From Amoebophrya sp. A120 (taxonomy: Eukaryota; Sar; Dinophyceae; Syndiniales; Amoebophryaceae), in assembly GCA_905178155.1 (NCBI GenBank), contig CAJINV010000006.1:105415-152087 (forward strand): a stretch of 46,673 nt of DNA, in the 5' to 3' direction. Position 1 is the stretch's first letter. The number at the start of each line of letters is the position of its first letter. Below, one piece after another: positions 8,635-19,900 of this stretch. A program made the position numbers and the translations under genes. Below the pieces are notes generated by a model. It saw only the letters and a program-made list of their open reading frames with translations. It had not been told where the DNA came from and did no database searches.

Positions 8635-11600
8635 TTACGGCCGACGCGAACTGTACTCCCAGTACAACCACCAGTCGAACGGACATTCCTTATCGATTTT
8701 CTCCGTTTCTACTTGGTCCCGGAGTTGCTTCCTGGGAGCCGCGTTCTCGAATTTGCGAAATGTCTCCCGCTATCAAATGCAAAAGTGTCTGGGTCTGGAA
8801 ACTTGCGATGCTGGGTGGCGTATCATGAGGAGGCCGCAGGCGCTGGCTCAGAATGACAAGTTTCTGAGCTTCTAGGTGTTGCCTATTCTGCATGACAAAC
8901 TGCGTTTCTGCATGACAGGAAAAAAAAAATGGGGCTCTTGGGCAATGTGCATGACAAATTCAAGAGTCATGTGAGACAAGCATGACAAACTTGCATTCTT
9001 CCAGACCCAGACATTTTTGCACTTGATATCCGCCACTTGCAAAATTCGTCTGCTACTTTTCCGCCGCACTCGCTGAAAGACGGAAGATCCGTTAGCCTCT
9101 TCTTGCCCTCCAGAAAATCCGCGAAGTTCTTGTCCATTTCTTGTTTTTTCTTGTGCCGGTCAATGTCGAGGGCCAACGCAAATTCTTCCGGCTCTCCACC
9201 CTCCTATGCATGGCGAATATGTCTGGGTCTGGATAGACGCAGCGGGAATTTGTGTTGCTGTGTATTGCATGACAGAGCGATCTTTTATACGGCATCCCCT
9301 CGTCACAAACCGCATGACAAAAAATTGTCCAATGGTATTCTATGCATCAGAAATAATCAAAATCCTTGCTGTCTTCAAAAATTCGCATCACAAATCCAGA
9401 TCCAGATCGATACTTGCAGCGAATATGTACATCTTGGCTCGCAATATCTGCTGCACCACCAATTCCACCTGGTCGCGCGGCGGACGCGTTAACTTCTCTG
9501 GCTCGTTCCTCGGAATCGACGGCACCAGGGTGGGATAGAGAAAATCCGCGATGACACCATTTACGTCCTCCGGGAGACGCTTCTGGACCACGTTGTCGAA
9601 AATGTCGACCTGCGCCAACTATCAAATGTAAAAATGTCTGGGTCTGGAAGATTGCCAGGTTTGTCATGCACATTTTGCATGAATCCTGATGTCTGTGATG
9701 CATGCCCTAGCATCACAGACTTTGTGAGGGCTTCCTGATGCCTATACCGCATGACAAATGCTCTTTCCGTGTAGCAAAACTTGGACTCTCTTTGCTGCTC
9801 ATGCAATACAGATAGAATTTTTAGAGTCCAAATTCAGCATGAGAAGTTGGATTCTTCCAGACCCAGACATTTTTACACTTGATACCAACGCGCGGTCCCG
9901 CAAGAGCTTGTGGACGGTGATCGCGTTGGTGTAACCGAGGATCTGGAGCTCCGCTTCGCGTCGCACGTACACGTCGATGACTACGGCGCCGTATCGTATT
10001 TAAAAATGTCCCCACCCCAGAGTTGTCATGCAAATCTGCATGCTGAAAATGTTTCTCATAGGGAGCTGCATGAGAAGCGTCTTCCAGTCGTGTTTTAGAA
10101 TTTGTCATGCTCCAACCAGCTTGATATAGAAGATCCGTGACGTTGCTGAGCTAGCTCAAACAGCACTACAATACGAGTCCAAATTTGTCATGCAAAACAG
10201 CCGAAGCCTGTGGATTTGTCTAGCCGGGTCTCCATCTTGGCTATGGGGTGGGGACGTTTTTACATAGGATACGCCGTCTACAAAACTCTGAAGACACTGA
10301 GAGTGCAACTCTTCAAATGTACTTGAGAGTTTTGCCAGTTCATCGCCTGCCAACACAAGCCCGTCCGCCAACAGAGTGCGTAATTTGTGGTCGCGAATGT
10401 TGTATCAAGTGTAAAAATGTCAATGTCTGGGTCTGGAAACTTGTAATGCTGCGTTGGGAATAGTGAATGCTCTGTAATGCACAGCCAAGCATGAGATGAA
10501 ATATCTGTGCTTCTTTGTGTTGCGTTTTTCGCATGACAAACTGCGGTTTTGCTTGACAGGCAAAAGGGTCTCTTCTTGGACACGCATCGCAAACTTTTTA
10601 GTCATGCCAGAGAAGCATGACAAGCCTCGCAATCTTCCAGACCCAGACATTTTTGCATTTGATAAGTTGGCCACGCGCGCACGTTGGACGCGTTCGTAGA
10701 GACTGGGGTACCCGCGAAAAGCAGTGCTGGCAGATTCGTGGAAATGCCGAAGCTTATTGCAGACGTGGGTTCTCGTGGGCAGATCTACGTCACCGACGGG
10801 CTTCCTGGGATCACGGGCGGGGCGGGAGTCCAAGTACTCATCCATGAGACGGGAGGGAAAATGGGAGAAATTACGCCTCCGAACATCAACCTCCCAAACC
10901 TTCAACTTGTTTTCTACGAGTGAAGAGAGGTCTCGCTGTATCCACCGGTCGCCAGTTTTCTTGTGTGCTTCAGCTGCTTCCCTGAGCCCCTTATTCTTGT
11001 GACTGAGCGCAGCCAGAGCTACCCGCAACTTGCAGTCGTTTTTGTTCTGGGCGTATCAAAAGGAAAAATCCCCCCTCCCCATATCAAAATGGAAATTTGT
11101 AATGCTGATTTGGGGTCACAAATCATCTTTGTCTTGCCTATAGGGCAATAGGAGCCGTGTGGCGCATTCCAAAGCCAATCTGTCATGCGCTTTCGGCTAC
11201 TGCAGACCTGTTTGCCATGTGTAATTGCTAGCCTTCCGCATACCCAAACAGGCTCAGAAAATGCCGCCACGCACTTTCTGCAAGACAAACCTGATTTGTG
11301 TACTCAAATCCAGCATCAGAAACTTCGTTTTGATATGGGGAGGGGGGATTTTTCCTCAGAATAGGGCGAGGTTCGGCTGCGAGGGGTCGTACTTGTAAAC
11401 CAGGTTTTCGATGTGTTACAATGAAACATGCCCCCACCCCCGAACTTGGGAGCATTTGTATTGCAAACCTTTCCAAATGAAACATTCGCCCTCTTGCATC
11501 TATCAGCATCACAGGTTTGTTCCTATCGTGAATAGCAAAAATTTGTGTTGCAAAAGACCCTAGCAGAAGCGGCGCTTGTCATGCAAGCGATGTGATACAC

Positions 11601-14600
11601 GCGTAGACTCTGCATCAGAAGGATTCGTACTCCTTTCATGCGTGACGAAAAGTTTTCATTTGGAAACTTCGCATCACAAATTTTTGGAACTTTGGGGGTG
11701 GGGGCATTTTTCGCTGTAATAAGATGTCCTCTCGTATCTTTCGAAACGCCTTTGCTCGTTCGTTGAGCTCGTCTCGCTGCATCAGCACCTCGTAGGCATT
11801 TTTCGCTTCGTCCTGCAGGCGCTTCTCAACGGACGAGGAAGGATCGAAAATTCGGACACCATAAAGCGCACTAGCATAGGCGAGGGTCGGCTTCCGCTTC
11901 ACTGGTGGCGCATTTTTACTAGTAGCCGAAGTTGAACTACTCGAGTTGTTGTCCTCCCACCATTCTAGGAGTCCTCTTTCTCGCGGGAAATAAGAGGAGA
12001 GCCTGCTCTGTGCTGCGGATGATGCGGTCGTGGTATGACTCCCTGCAAATGCAGCTGCTGTGGGGTCCGCGTTGGCTTTGTTGTAGGTTGGCGAAGACGA
12101 CGAGGAAGAGGAAGTTACGACTTTCAAGGAACGAGTAGAAATGCGCGTGTTAGAAGGAGGTTTTTTACTTTCTCCTGTACCCGCGGAAGCAGGCTGCATC
12201 TTCATGTGGAGGAAGGCGGGTTGTTTGGAGTTAGGTAAGACCGTCAGAGCTACTTCTTCTTCTTTCAAAGACGGATCTTCTTCGTCCAGCGTCGTTGCTT
12301 GGTCCTCTTTTCTCGAAGACGGATCGCCCAAGGTCGTTGGCGTCAGATGCACGTAGCAGGACCCGGGCGTAGCTGTGCTTGTGCGCCAGCCTTGTATCCT
12401 GTGTAAAAACGTCCCCATCTCCCCAGAGTTCTTGTCTTTGTCGCGCAAATCTGCATGGTAAAAAATGTTTCTCATGCGGAGTGCAATGGGACGCGTTTTC
12501 TAGTCGTGTTTGGAATTCGGGAGTCTGTGATGCTGCTGGAGCTAGCTAAAGAGGATTACACTGCGACGCCTATCTTTTCATGCGCAGCCACCAAGAAGGT
12601 TTTATTTGTCTAGCAGATTTCCCATTTTGCGTTTGCCTCTGGTGTGGGGACGTTTTGACTCAGGATACCTTGCTCTGTGTGTTCCTCTTCGTCTCCTGCT
12701 GCGTGTGAAAGTGCACAAGCAACCCCCCCTCTCCCTCATTTGTATTGGGCATGAACACCAGCAAGACAAGCATCCGCACGAGTGCAGGTTTTGCATGACA
12801 CATTTGCTACGCAGGATTGTAGTGGTCCTGCTTGGGCTGACAATCAAGCCTTGTCATGCCAATAGTGCTATGAGGCTGACAAAGGGTGGACGAATTGGTA
12901 CTATTCTGCGTGACAAAAAATGAGGGGGAGGGGAGGTATGTGCACTCTGATACCGCGCCGGGACCCGATAGCGGCCTCAGAACCGCAGCTGGCCTCGGCA
13001 CGGACAGCTCCGGAACGCTGTGGCGCAGGTCGTGGCTCGACGCAGATGAAGACGAGGTGGCACGACCGCCGAAACCGAAAGCGGTGGCTTTTGCTGCTTT
13101 CGCACTAGTCATCGCCGTGATCATGTGCTTTGACGAGGAGAGAAGGTTCGTGGAGGGGTCGAGCCCGCCAAAATTGGAAACCGTTGCAGTTTGCTTCCCT
13201 TCGTTATTCTTGAAGGGTTCTTTTTTGCCCGTCCCCGTGCTGCTGCTACTGGACGACGTGCCTGACGCAGTAGCTTTCTCCGAAACAATTCGTGCTGGCG
13301 GGAGAAATGACGACTTTCCGATGAGGCGTTGGGGCTGAAAGGACGAGGAGCTGTTGCTGCGAGGAGAAGTTTTATTTTTGTCCGCTTTATTAAAAATATT
13401 GCTGCTCGGTCGTGACAGAAATGAACCAGCGTGAGAACTTTGGCGCAGTCTGTCGATGTAGTCCAAAAACTCGTGCTCTTTCGCCAGGCGACCTGTTCCC
13501 CCGGAAAACTCGACGTCGCAGCTTAACCAAAAATCCGCAAGAGTGCACAAATCCGCAAGAGCGTTGTCCTGTGCAAATACGTCACCTTCGCCCCAGAGTT
13601 GTCAAGCCTATCAATTCGCTACACAATAGACCAACAAGTTTTATTGGCTGTCTCGCATGACAAGTTTGGACTCGCAGTCAAACCCAAACTTCTTTTAGCA
13701 TGCGAAGCCGCATCACAGATCGATCGTCTTATCCTGACTCTAGCATTACAACCTCCTCTTAGATAGCACGAGGATTTGTTCCCCATGCAAAGGGTTCTTG
13801 CGCATGAGACACATTTGGCGGGGGCCGGGCTTGCAGATTTTTGCATGACATCAAGTCTGGGGAGGAGCTGTTTTTACACCGGATATTTGTCTGGTTGTGT
13901 TCGCCGGATGCTTGTTTCCAAATCAGCCCAGAAAACAAACCCTTCGCTGTTGCGCCACACAGCGGGGTAGAATCCGCTTGCCGCTTCTGCTTTGGAAATT
14001 GGTGGCTTCGTTTTCTCGTGGTAGTGGAAAAAGTGGTAGGTGCCGTTACATCCGGAGCTCCCGCGAACCCACTTGACTGTCACGACGACCTGTTCTAACC
14101 ACTCTACTGCCGGTTTGTTTTTCACGCAGTGGTAGGGGATGGTTGTAATCACCTGATTTTTATTCCCGCCTCGATCAACATCGCACGCAAACTGCACCAG
14201 CACCACCCCAACTCCGTCGAGTTCGTGCCAGTTGCTGTCGCAAAGTACCGCATCTTTTTTATCGTGCAAGGAGCAACTACCCAAACTTTTTGCACCACAG
14301 TGAAGTCGAGAAGAAGAGAAGTTCTTGTAGACGAAATGGTCCTGCTTACTAGTATCATCAGCTTGACGGACAACTACATCGACATTGCTGGGTTTGGTTT
14401 CGTGTGAACTCATTTTTTCGAGGTTCGTTTTATTATTTCCACTGCCCAAGTGATTTGTACTGCTGGACGACGCGGAAGAAGATGATTTTTTACTACCACC
14501 ACTGCCAGAGCCTCCAATGCCAGAATTGCTCGCCGGTTGTGTTTATGCATTGCAAATATGTTGTCTGCTCCCGGGTCTGGAAAGTCAAAGCTCGAACGTG

Positions 14601-15048
14601 TAATCAAATCTGCATTGCATGTAATATGCGTGGTCACAAATCCTCGCTGTCCTTCAAAATTTCGCATCACAAAGCAGACCCAGATCGATATTTGCAATCT
14701 GCATACACTCTCGCTGGCTCGCAGGCTCTCCTGCTTCGCCCACTTCACCTGCTCTTCCTCCGACATTTGGGCGAGCTTGGCTTGCTCGCGGCTCTGCTGC
14801 AGCGCCCACTTTACCTGGTCTTGCTCCGACATTTGGTCGACCTCCTCCTCTGTCAAGAACTCGGCACCACTGCTTTGCAGCTGTTGCCCCTTCTCGTAGC
14901 TTTTATGCAGTAGTGAAAATGAATTTCTATCTATTCCCGCACACGTACAACGTACAGCAAGATGAACTGTCGCCACCTCATAACAAGGCTGAAAAAAGGT
15001 AGGAGCGGAAAGAACGCTCTTGCTTGCCTGCAGTAGAGATGTTGCCAT
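8635..15048 (-). CDS. 1149-aa unknown protein with two UIM-like motifs; paralogue of the 16908-21786 gene
   Basis: Twelve exons (5' to 3'): 14706-15048, 13886-14543, 12953-13564, 12668-12703, 11722-12394, 11364-11413, 10665-11053, 10272-10402, 9885-9991, 9426-9619, 9029-9204, 8635-8770. Removing eleven introners plus one repeat copy each leaves 3450 nt, exactly 1150 codons. ATG at 15048, TAA at 8635. Near residues 74-88 and 96-112 are two helices fitting the ubiquitin-interacting motif pattern (hydrophobic-x-x-A-x3-S): EQDQVKWALQQSRE and EEEQVKWAKQESLR. Ser/Asn/Gly-rich linkers follow. The C-terminal half is a charged, coiled-coil-like region with RKIREDIENLVYKYDPSQ, ELAKLSSTFEELHSQ and DIFDNVVQKRLPED, all with counterparts in the gene at 16908-21786. 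A ubiquitin-related role is only suggested by the UIM-like motifs; the family is not recognised. Confidence 0.88.
8771..9028. mobile_element. Introner, family A
   Basis: TATCAAATGCAAAAGTGTCT at left, TTTTTGCACTTGATA at right. Flanks CCCGC and TCCGC. Near-identical inside to 21171-21422 and 38733-38990, and reverse-complementary to 15496-15747 and 22357-22608. Confidence 0.93.
9205..9425. mobile_element. Introner, family A, asymmetric right end
   Basis: TATGCATGGCGAATATGTCT at left; the right end reads CAGATCGATACTTGCAGCG. Direct repeats are not clear, but both possible joins (keeping GTACA or GGAGG) hold the frame. Confidence 0.8.
9620..9884. mobile_element. Introner, family A
   Basis: TATCAAATGTAAAAATGTCT at left, TTTTTACACTTGATA at right. 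Perfect CCAAC flanks. Removal joins LLRDRA to LAQVDIF. Confidence 0.95.
9992..10271. mobile_element. Introner, family B
   Basis: TATCGTATTTAAAAATGTCC at left, TTTTTACATAGGATA at right. Perfect CGCCG flanks. Removal joins SFVDG to AVVIDV. Confidence 0.95.
10403..10664. mobile_element. Introner, family A
   Basis: TATCAAGTGTAAAAATGTCA at left, TTTTTGCATTTGATA at right. Flanks TGTTG and AGTTG. Removal joins RARVAN to IRDHK. Confidence 0.93.
11054..11363. mobile_element. Introner, family C
   Basis: TATCAAAAGGAAAAATCCCC at left, GATTTTTCCTCAGAATA at right. Perfect GGGCG flanks. Leaves a 50-nt exon to its right. Confidence 0.95.
11414..11721. mobile_element. Introner, family F
   Basis: TGTTACAATGAAACATGCCC at left, GCATTTTTCGCTGTAATA at right. 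Flanks CGATG and AGATG. Removal joins IRED to IENLVYK. Confidence 0.9.
12395..12667. mobile_element. Introner, family B
   Basis: TATCCTGTGTAAAAACGTCC at left, GTTTTGACTCAGGATA at right. Perfect CCTTG flanks. Confidence 0.95.
12704..12952. mobile_element. Introner, family I (GTGCAC ends)
   Basis: TGTGAAAGTGCACAAGC at left, TATGTGCACTCTGATA at right, then inward CCCCTC-rich arms ending TCATTTGT. Flanks CTGCG and CCGCG. With its left neighbour it bounds a 36-nt exon. A second copy is at 46258-46489. Confidence 0.9.
13565..13885. mobile_element. Introner, family B
   Basis: TGTCCTGTGCAAATACGTCA at left, GTTTTTACACCGGATA at right. Direct repeats are eroded (AGCGT, TTTGT), but either join is in frame. 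Confidence 0.85.
14544..14705. mobile_element. Introner, family A, short asymmetric form
   Basis: TATGCATTGCAAATATGTTG at left; right end reads CAGATCGATATTTGCAATC and ends CATA. 162 bp. Removal joins the UIM-like helix exon to the Ser/Gly linker in frame. Confidence 0.82.
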
Positions 15049-15101
15049 TTGCAGTTCAGTACGTCTACGGGATACTAGATTTAGTATTCCTGTCGTGGAT
15101 A
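15049..15101. other. 53-bp intergenic space with hairpin
   Basis: Everything between the stop codon of the 209-aa gene and the start codon of the 1149-aa gene. A near-perfect hairpin (GGGATACTA, GATT, TAGTATTCC) lies at 15069-15090. Confidence 0.6.
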
Positions 15102-15988
15102 CTACTTTATTTTGTCCCCGGTCGCTGCACTTGTTCCGACACTAGTAGCTCGCTTTTGCTTTTTGTTTCTGCTGTCGTTGTCAGCATCGTTTTGCTCCGC
15201 CTGCATTGATAAAACGTTGTTGGAAGTGGAAGTACCAGAGGAGGTCGCGGAGGAAGATGAAGCGGCCGGTCCTGGGTTATTATTCTTCCGTTTCATAGTC
15301 GTTTTTCCTCGTGTGTTGTTCTTTTCCACGAGACCCATCTCAACGTTCTCAGCAGACTTCGCCCGACCACGCGCAGATGATACTGCTGCTGGTGCGCCAG
15401 AAGACGACGATGCGGCGACGGCGGTCGTATTGGGGATGTTGACTTCTTGCTGAGTACTATCTACTTCATGCCGTTCGTTGCTCGTTTTGATGCTCTATCA
15501 AATGTAAAAATGTCTGGGTCTGGAAGAATGCAAGTTTGTCATGCTTGTCTGGCATGACTCTTAAATCTGTCATGCACATTACCAAAGAGCCCCACTTTTC
15601 TGTCATGCAGAAACGTAGTTTGTCATGCAGAATAGGCAACACCTAGAAGCTCAGAAACTTGTCATGCTGAGCCAGCAAGTGTGGCCTCCTCATGATATGC
15701 CACACAGCATCACAAGTTTCCAGACCCAGACATTTTTACACTTGATATGCTAGTACTGGCCCCTGCTCTTTGTCCTCCTCTCTTAGCAGGTTGTCCCGTA
15801 GAGCTACTGTTGCTGCTGCTTCGGTTATTGTTTTTCGCGTTACCTCCTACTGGTGGTGCTGCTGGTGCTGCTTTAGCAGAACTAGACGCGGAGCTTGCAG
15901 CGGGCTTCTTTTTCCCATTTGTCGTGGTGGAACGCACCTGGTTCTTGTTCCGCTTGTTGTTGTTATTAGTTTTCTTGTCCGGCGGCAT
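15102..15988 (-). CDS. 209-aa low-complexity Ser/Asn/Lys-rich protein, probably nuclear
   Basis: Two exons, 15748-15988 and 15102-15495, joined across one family A introner at TGCTC/TGCTA, giving 630 nt including TAG. The protein has no recognisable fold. It starts MPPDKKTNNNNKRNKNQVR, then Ser/Ala runs, and ends with a basic cluster NKKQKR that could be a nuclear localisation signal. I chose the ATG at 15988; a longer frame would need a GTG start at 16087. The TAG lies 53 bp upstream of the next gene's ATG, the tightest spacing in the window. Function unknown. Confidence 0.82.
15496..15747. mobile_element. Introner, family A
   Basis: TATCAAATGTAAAAATGTCT at left, TTTTTACACTTGATA at right. 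Flanks TGCTC and TGCTA. Same subfamily and orientation as 22357-22608, opposite to 8771, 21171 and 38733. Confidence 0.95.
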
Positions 15989-16907
15989 GACTTGTTTTCG
16001 TTGAGACGAAGAATGCAAGAAAGAAGTCTTATTTTCCGCAAGTAGAAGAATTCTTTGTCCACCTACTACTTGTTTCTTGGCAAGCACAAGTACAAAAGAT
16101 TTCTTCTATGGTGGTCTAAGTATAGTGAGGGTGCAGTGCTATTAAACAGGTTCAGCAACGACCAGGAGCAGGAAGCCCACAAATAAGAAAGCTAAAGCAC
16201 ACGACCCGAAGAAAGAAGACGGAATTTTACATTGTAGCAGTAGGTGAAGCAACAGCGGCATCATGAACTTTCTGAAGCAACAAGCAGTAAGATTTCTTTG
16301 GGCGGAAGAACCGATTTGGCTTGATCATTTTGGGTCCCAACACGGAAGCACTCGCTCGGATTTGGGTAAATAGAGTGAATGTTTTGGAGGTCTGCTCATC
16401 TCTCGTCATTTACTCGGCGGTGTGGTCGTCCACAGGAACAACGAGATGAACACAAGTATTACTACTTACTCCCCGAGGGTTGATGTCACGTGTGCCCTAC
16501 TTAAGGAGCCCCCTAGCTGCGGGACAACATTAAAGCATTTAAACTAGAGTGCAGCTTGTCACACTGAGTTTTTTTTTCAACAAGTCGTTGCAGCCTGAGA
16601 CAAAAAACATGTTGTCATGATGTCGTGTGTGAAAGTGTATCGTGTGTTGTTTCCTCGGAGTCACGTTTTTTTTCCTTTTGTTTCTCCTGATATGTCGGTG
16701 CTGAGCCAAGAAAAAGGAAAAGTTTTTTCCGACTGTTGTGCGTTTGCTTCATGGCACAAATCAACGCGCAAGTAAGCTAGTGTAGCTTGCTGTCGAAAGA
16801 ATTCACTTGGTAGAGATCTAGATGCCTTTTTATGAGCTAGAGTTTGTATTTGAATACAGCAACTATCCTAATCACAGAATAATATGCACTCTCTTTTCTC
16901 ATAAGTA
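15989..16907. other. Intergenic gap, no supported gene
   Basis: No introner ends. A 60-codon minus-strand ORF at 16227-16409 is the only candidate and has no supporting features. Confidence 0.55.
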
Positions 16908-19900
16908 CTATTCTAGTCCCTGATCCCCGTTGACGGCAGCATCGGCAAGGAGCACCTGTTGCATCTCGTAATGATGGATGGTAGCGTTGGCTGTTATCAA
17001 CTGCAAATATCCAAATTCTGGGTCAGGAAAGACGTGAATATGCTATAAACAAGTAGAGTACGCAGGCTAAGCATGACAGATTTTTGAAGGGTTCCGTGCA
17101 AAATACTGCGCATGAGAAACTGCGTTTTTGCATGACAAGGAGTCAGCGCGAATGCTATTCCACAGCACGCATTTCGAGACAAGCTGGGAGTATGGAAGTT
17201 TTAGTTTAGCACTACATACCTGGTATATTATCTTCCAGACCCAGATCGATATTTGCAGTGGGTATCTCTATCTGTCGAGAATTCCTCATCTTCGTTTCCG
17301 CCTGGACGAAAAGGTCGCTGATTGTTTCCAGGAATATCATATCAACTGTAAAAATGTCTGGGTCTGGAAGAATCCAACTTGTCATGCTGATTTTGGATTC
17401 TAAAAGCATCTGTATTGCATGAGCAGCAAAGAGAGTCCAAGTTTTGCTACACGGAAAGAGCATTTGTCATGCGGTATAGGCATCAGGAAGCCCTCACAAA
17501 ATCTGTGATGCTAGGGCATGCATCACAGACATCAGGAGTCCTGCAAAATGTGCATGACAAACCTGGCAATCTTCCAGACCCAGACATTTTTACAGTTGAT
17601 ATATCAACCTCGTGTTGTTGTTGTTCCATTTCCGCGTCTCCGTCATCCTCCGGCGGCAACAGGAGTGGACCAGCATTGTTCCCATTATTCCGCCGGAACG
17701 GTGTGCTGCCCGCCAGCATCGTGTTGAAAGTAAGACCCGGCGTGCTACTGGCCCTGCTGTGGAGGTCCTCGTCGTTGAAAGTAGAGGTAGTAGCTGCAGC
17801 TGTGTTCTTCATCTTCTTTCCCTGCATTGTACTAGTGCCTTTGATGTGGTTCTTTCTCTGTAGTACCGAGCGCTGCTGGTTGTAGTTCTGACGCGAGGAA
17901 CTGCTGCCCTGAGTAGTTTTTGCGCGAAGGGCAAGAGAACTCAGTTTCTGCTGGCGGAGGTCGAGGCTGAAGAGTCGGTCTTTGTCCACTGCGACTTGCA
18001 CCCGCAGTTGTTCCCGCAGACCCACAGCGTCGAATTTTCGGAGTTCGTCCCTCCACGCGTGTAGCTTCTGCACCGTCGTATCCCTGAGCACCACGAACTT
18101 CTGGACACTCTCGAGCGGAACCTGCGACAGCTCTACCTCGTGCTGCAGAAACTTCGCTACTTTCTCGTCGGTCTCGCGTTTCTATCGAATGCAAATATGT
18201 CTGGGTCTCGAAAAGTGGAAATTGTAATGCGTGTCCTGCATTCCTGGAAAATCTGTGTTGCGTGAGCAGCAGAAGAGCCGCTTCCTTTGTCATGTAAAAA
18301 CGGAGTTTGTAATGCGTGCTAGACATCAGAAAGCGTTTCAAAAACTTGTCATGCTTGGCTGCCATGGCAGGCGTTGCAATCAGCAGCAAATCAGCATCAC
18401 AGGTTTTCAGACCCAGACACATTTACATTTGATAGCTTAGCGACGTCCGCGTCGTAGTCCAGGAGTGCGATGCGTGACGCTACGCTCGTCTCACGGTCCA
18501 GGATCCGTTCCTCTTTTGCGTCGATTGCGGGCGGCGCTGGTCGCGGAGCCAGCCAATCCGTGATCAGCCCGTGAATCTCGGCCGGCAGTCGTTTCTGGAG
18601 GACATTGTCGAGGATATGATCGACGTGCTTCTCCACTTGTTTCCGCCAGTTGTGCTTGCTCTTTACCGAGTTGACGCGCCACGTTTTCTATCCAGTGCAA
18701 AAATGTCTGGGTCTGGAAGATTTCTAGATTTGTGATGCATATTTTCCATGACCCATGATGTCTGTGATGCATGCCGTAGCATCACTGCTTTTTGGCGCGC
18801 TTCCTCATGCCTATTCCACACGACAATCAAATGCCATCTCCGCAGAGCACGAAGTCTACCCCTCTTCCTGGTCATGCAATGCAGACCCTTTTCGAATCCA
18901 AAGACAACGCCACAAGTTTAGAATCTTCCAGACCCAGACACTTTCGCACCTGATAGCTTCAGATAATTGCGGGCGTTCAGGTCAATCACAGCAGAACCCT
19001 GGACGAAGATGCGCACGCACTGCTCATGTAGCTCCTCACAGTATTGCAAGGAAAAATCCCCCCGCCTTATATCGGACAGGAGATTTGTGATGCTGGATTT
19101 GCGTACGCAAGTCGCTTTGTATTGCTAGAAGATCAAGGGACGCAGCTGCGTCCTTTTTTGCAGCCAATTTGTGACGCTTTTTCCCACTTCCAGTCGCCTC
19201 CTGTCATGCTGAAGACGCAAGGTCTCCTCACACCTGCCAGCACTACGGCCCGCATCTTTTCCCTTCTAGCATGACAGCACGACTTTTGGCCACGAACCAG
19301 CATTGCAGGCGTCCAGCTGATAGAGTATGGGGCGGGGGGGTTTTTCACTTTGATACGCAGGCCTCCGCCAGCTTCGCCAGCTCGTCGGCCGCGAATCGGA
19401 GGCCGTTGAGGAGAACAATGACAGCGGCAGGGCTTTTTCGTGACTTGGTTGGCAAAATCAAATGCAAAAATGTCTGGGTCTGGGACAGAGCAGCTTGTCA
19501 TGCTAAATCTCAATCATGCAAAAATCTGTGTTGCATGATATACCAGAAGCTGTCGACTTTTGACCTAGTCGAGAGGCAGGTTTTCATGCAGGATAGGCAT
19601 GATAGAACCGTCACAGAATCTGCCATTCTATGTTCTACATAACACACACCATGGGTCATGGAAAACCTACATGACAAACCTACCAATTTTCCAGACCCAG
19701 ACATTTTTGCATTTGATATTGAGAGAACTCCGCGCCGTGGCCGCGAGGACGTCGTACCCCTTGACCGCGTCTTGCGCGGATTTTTCGAACAACCGAAATT
19801 TGTTAGCCAGGGCGTCTTATGAAGTGTAAAAATGTCTGGGTCTGGAAGAATGCAAGTCTGTCATGCTTGTCTGGCATGGCTCGGAAATCTGTGATGCATA

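Noticed and set aside
11722-12394. Transposase or reverse transcriptase among the larger ORFs
   Set aside because: No catalytic motif of a known transposase or reverse transcriptase was recognised in any reconstructed protein, so all introners here appear non-autonomous.
13412-14407. Plus-strand ORFs over the 1149-aa gene
   Set aside because: Antisense to exons confirmed by in-frame introner removal.
16227-16409. 60-codon minus-strand ORF
   Set aside because: Short, no motif, no introner and no paralogue; chance cannot be excluded.
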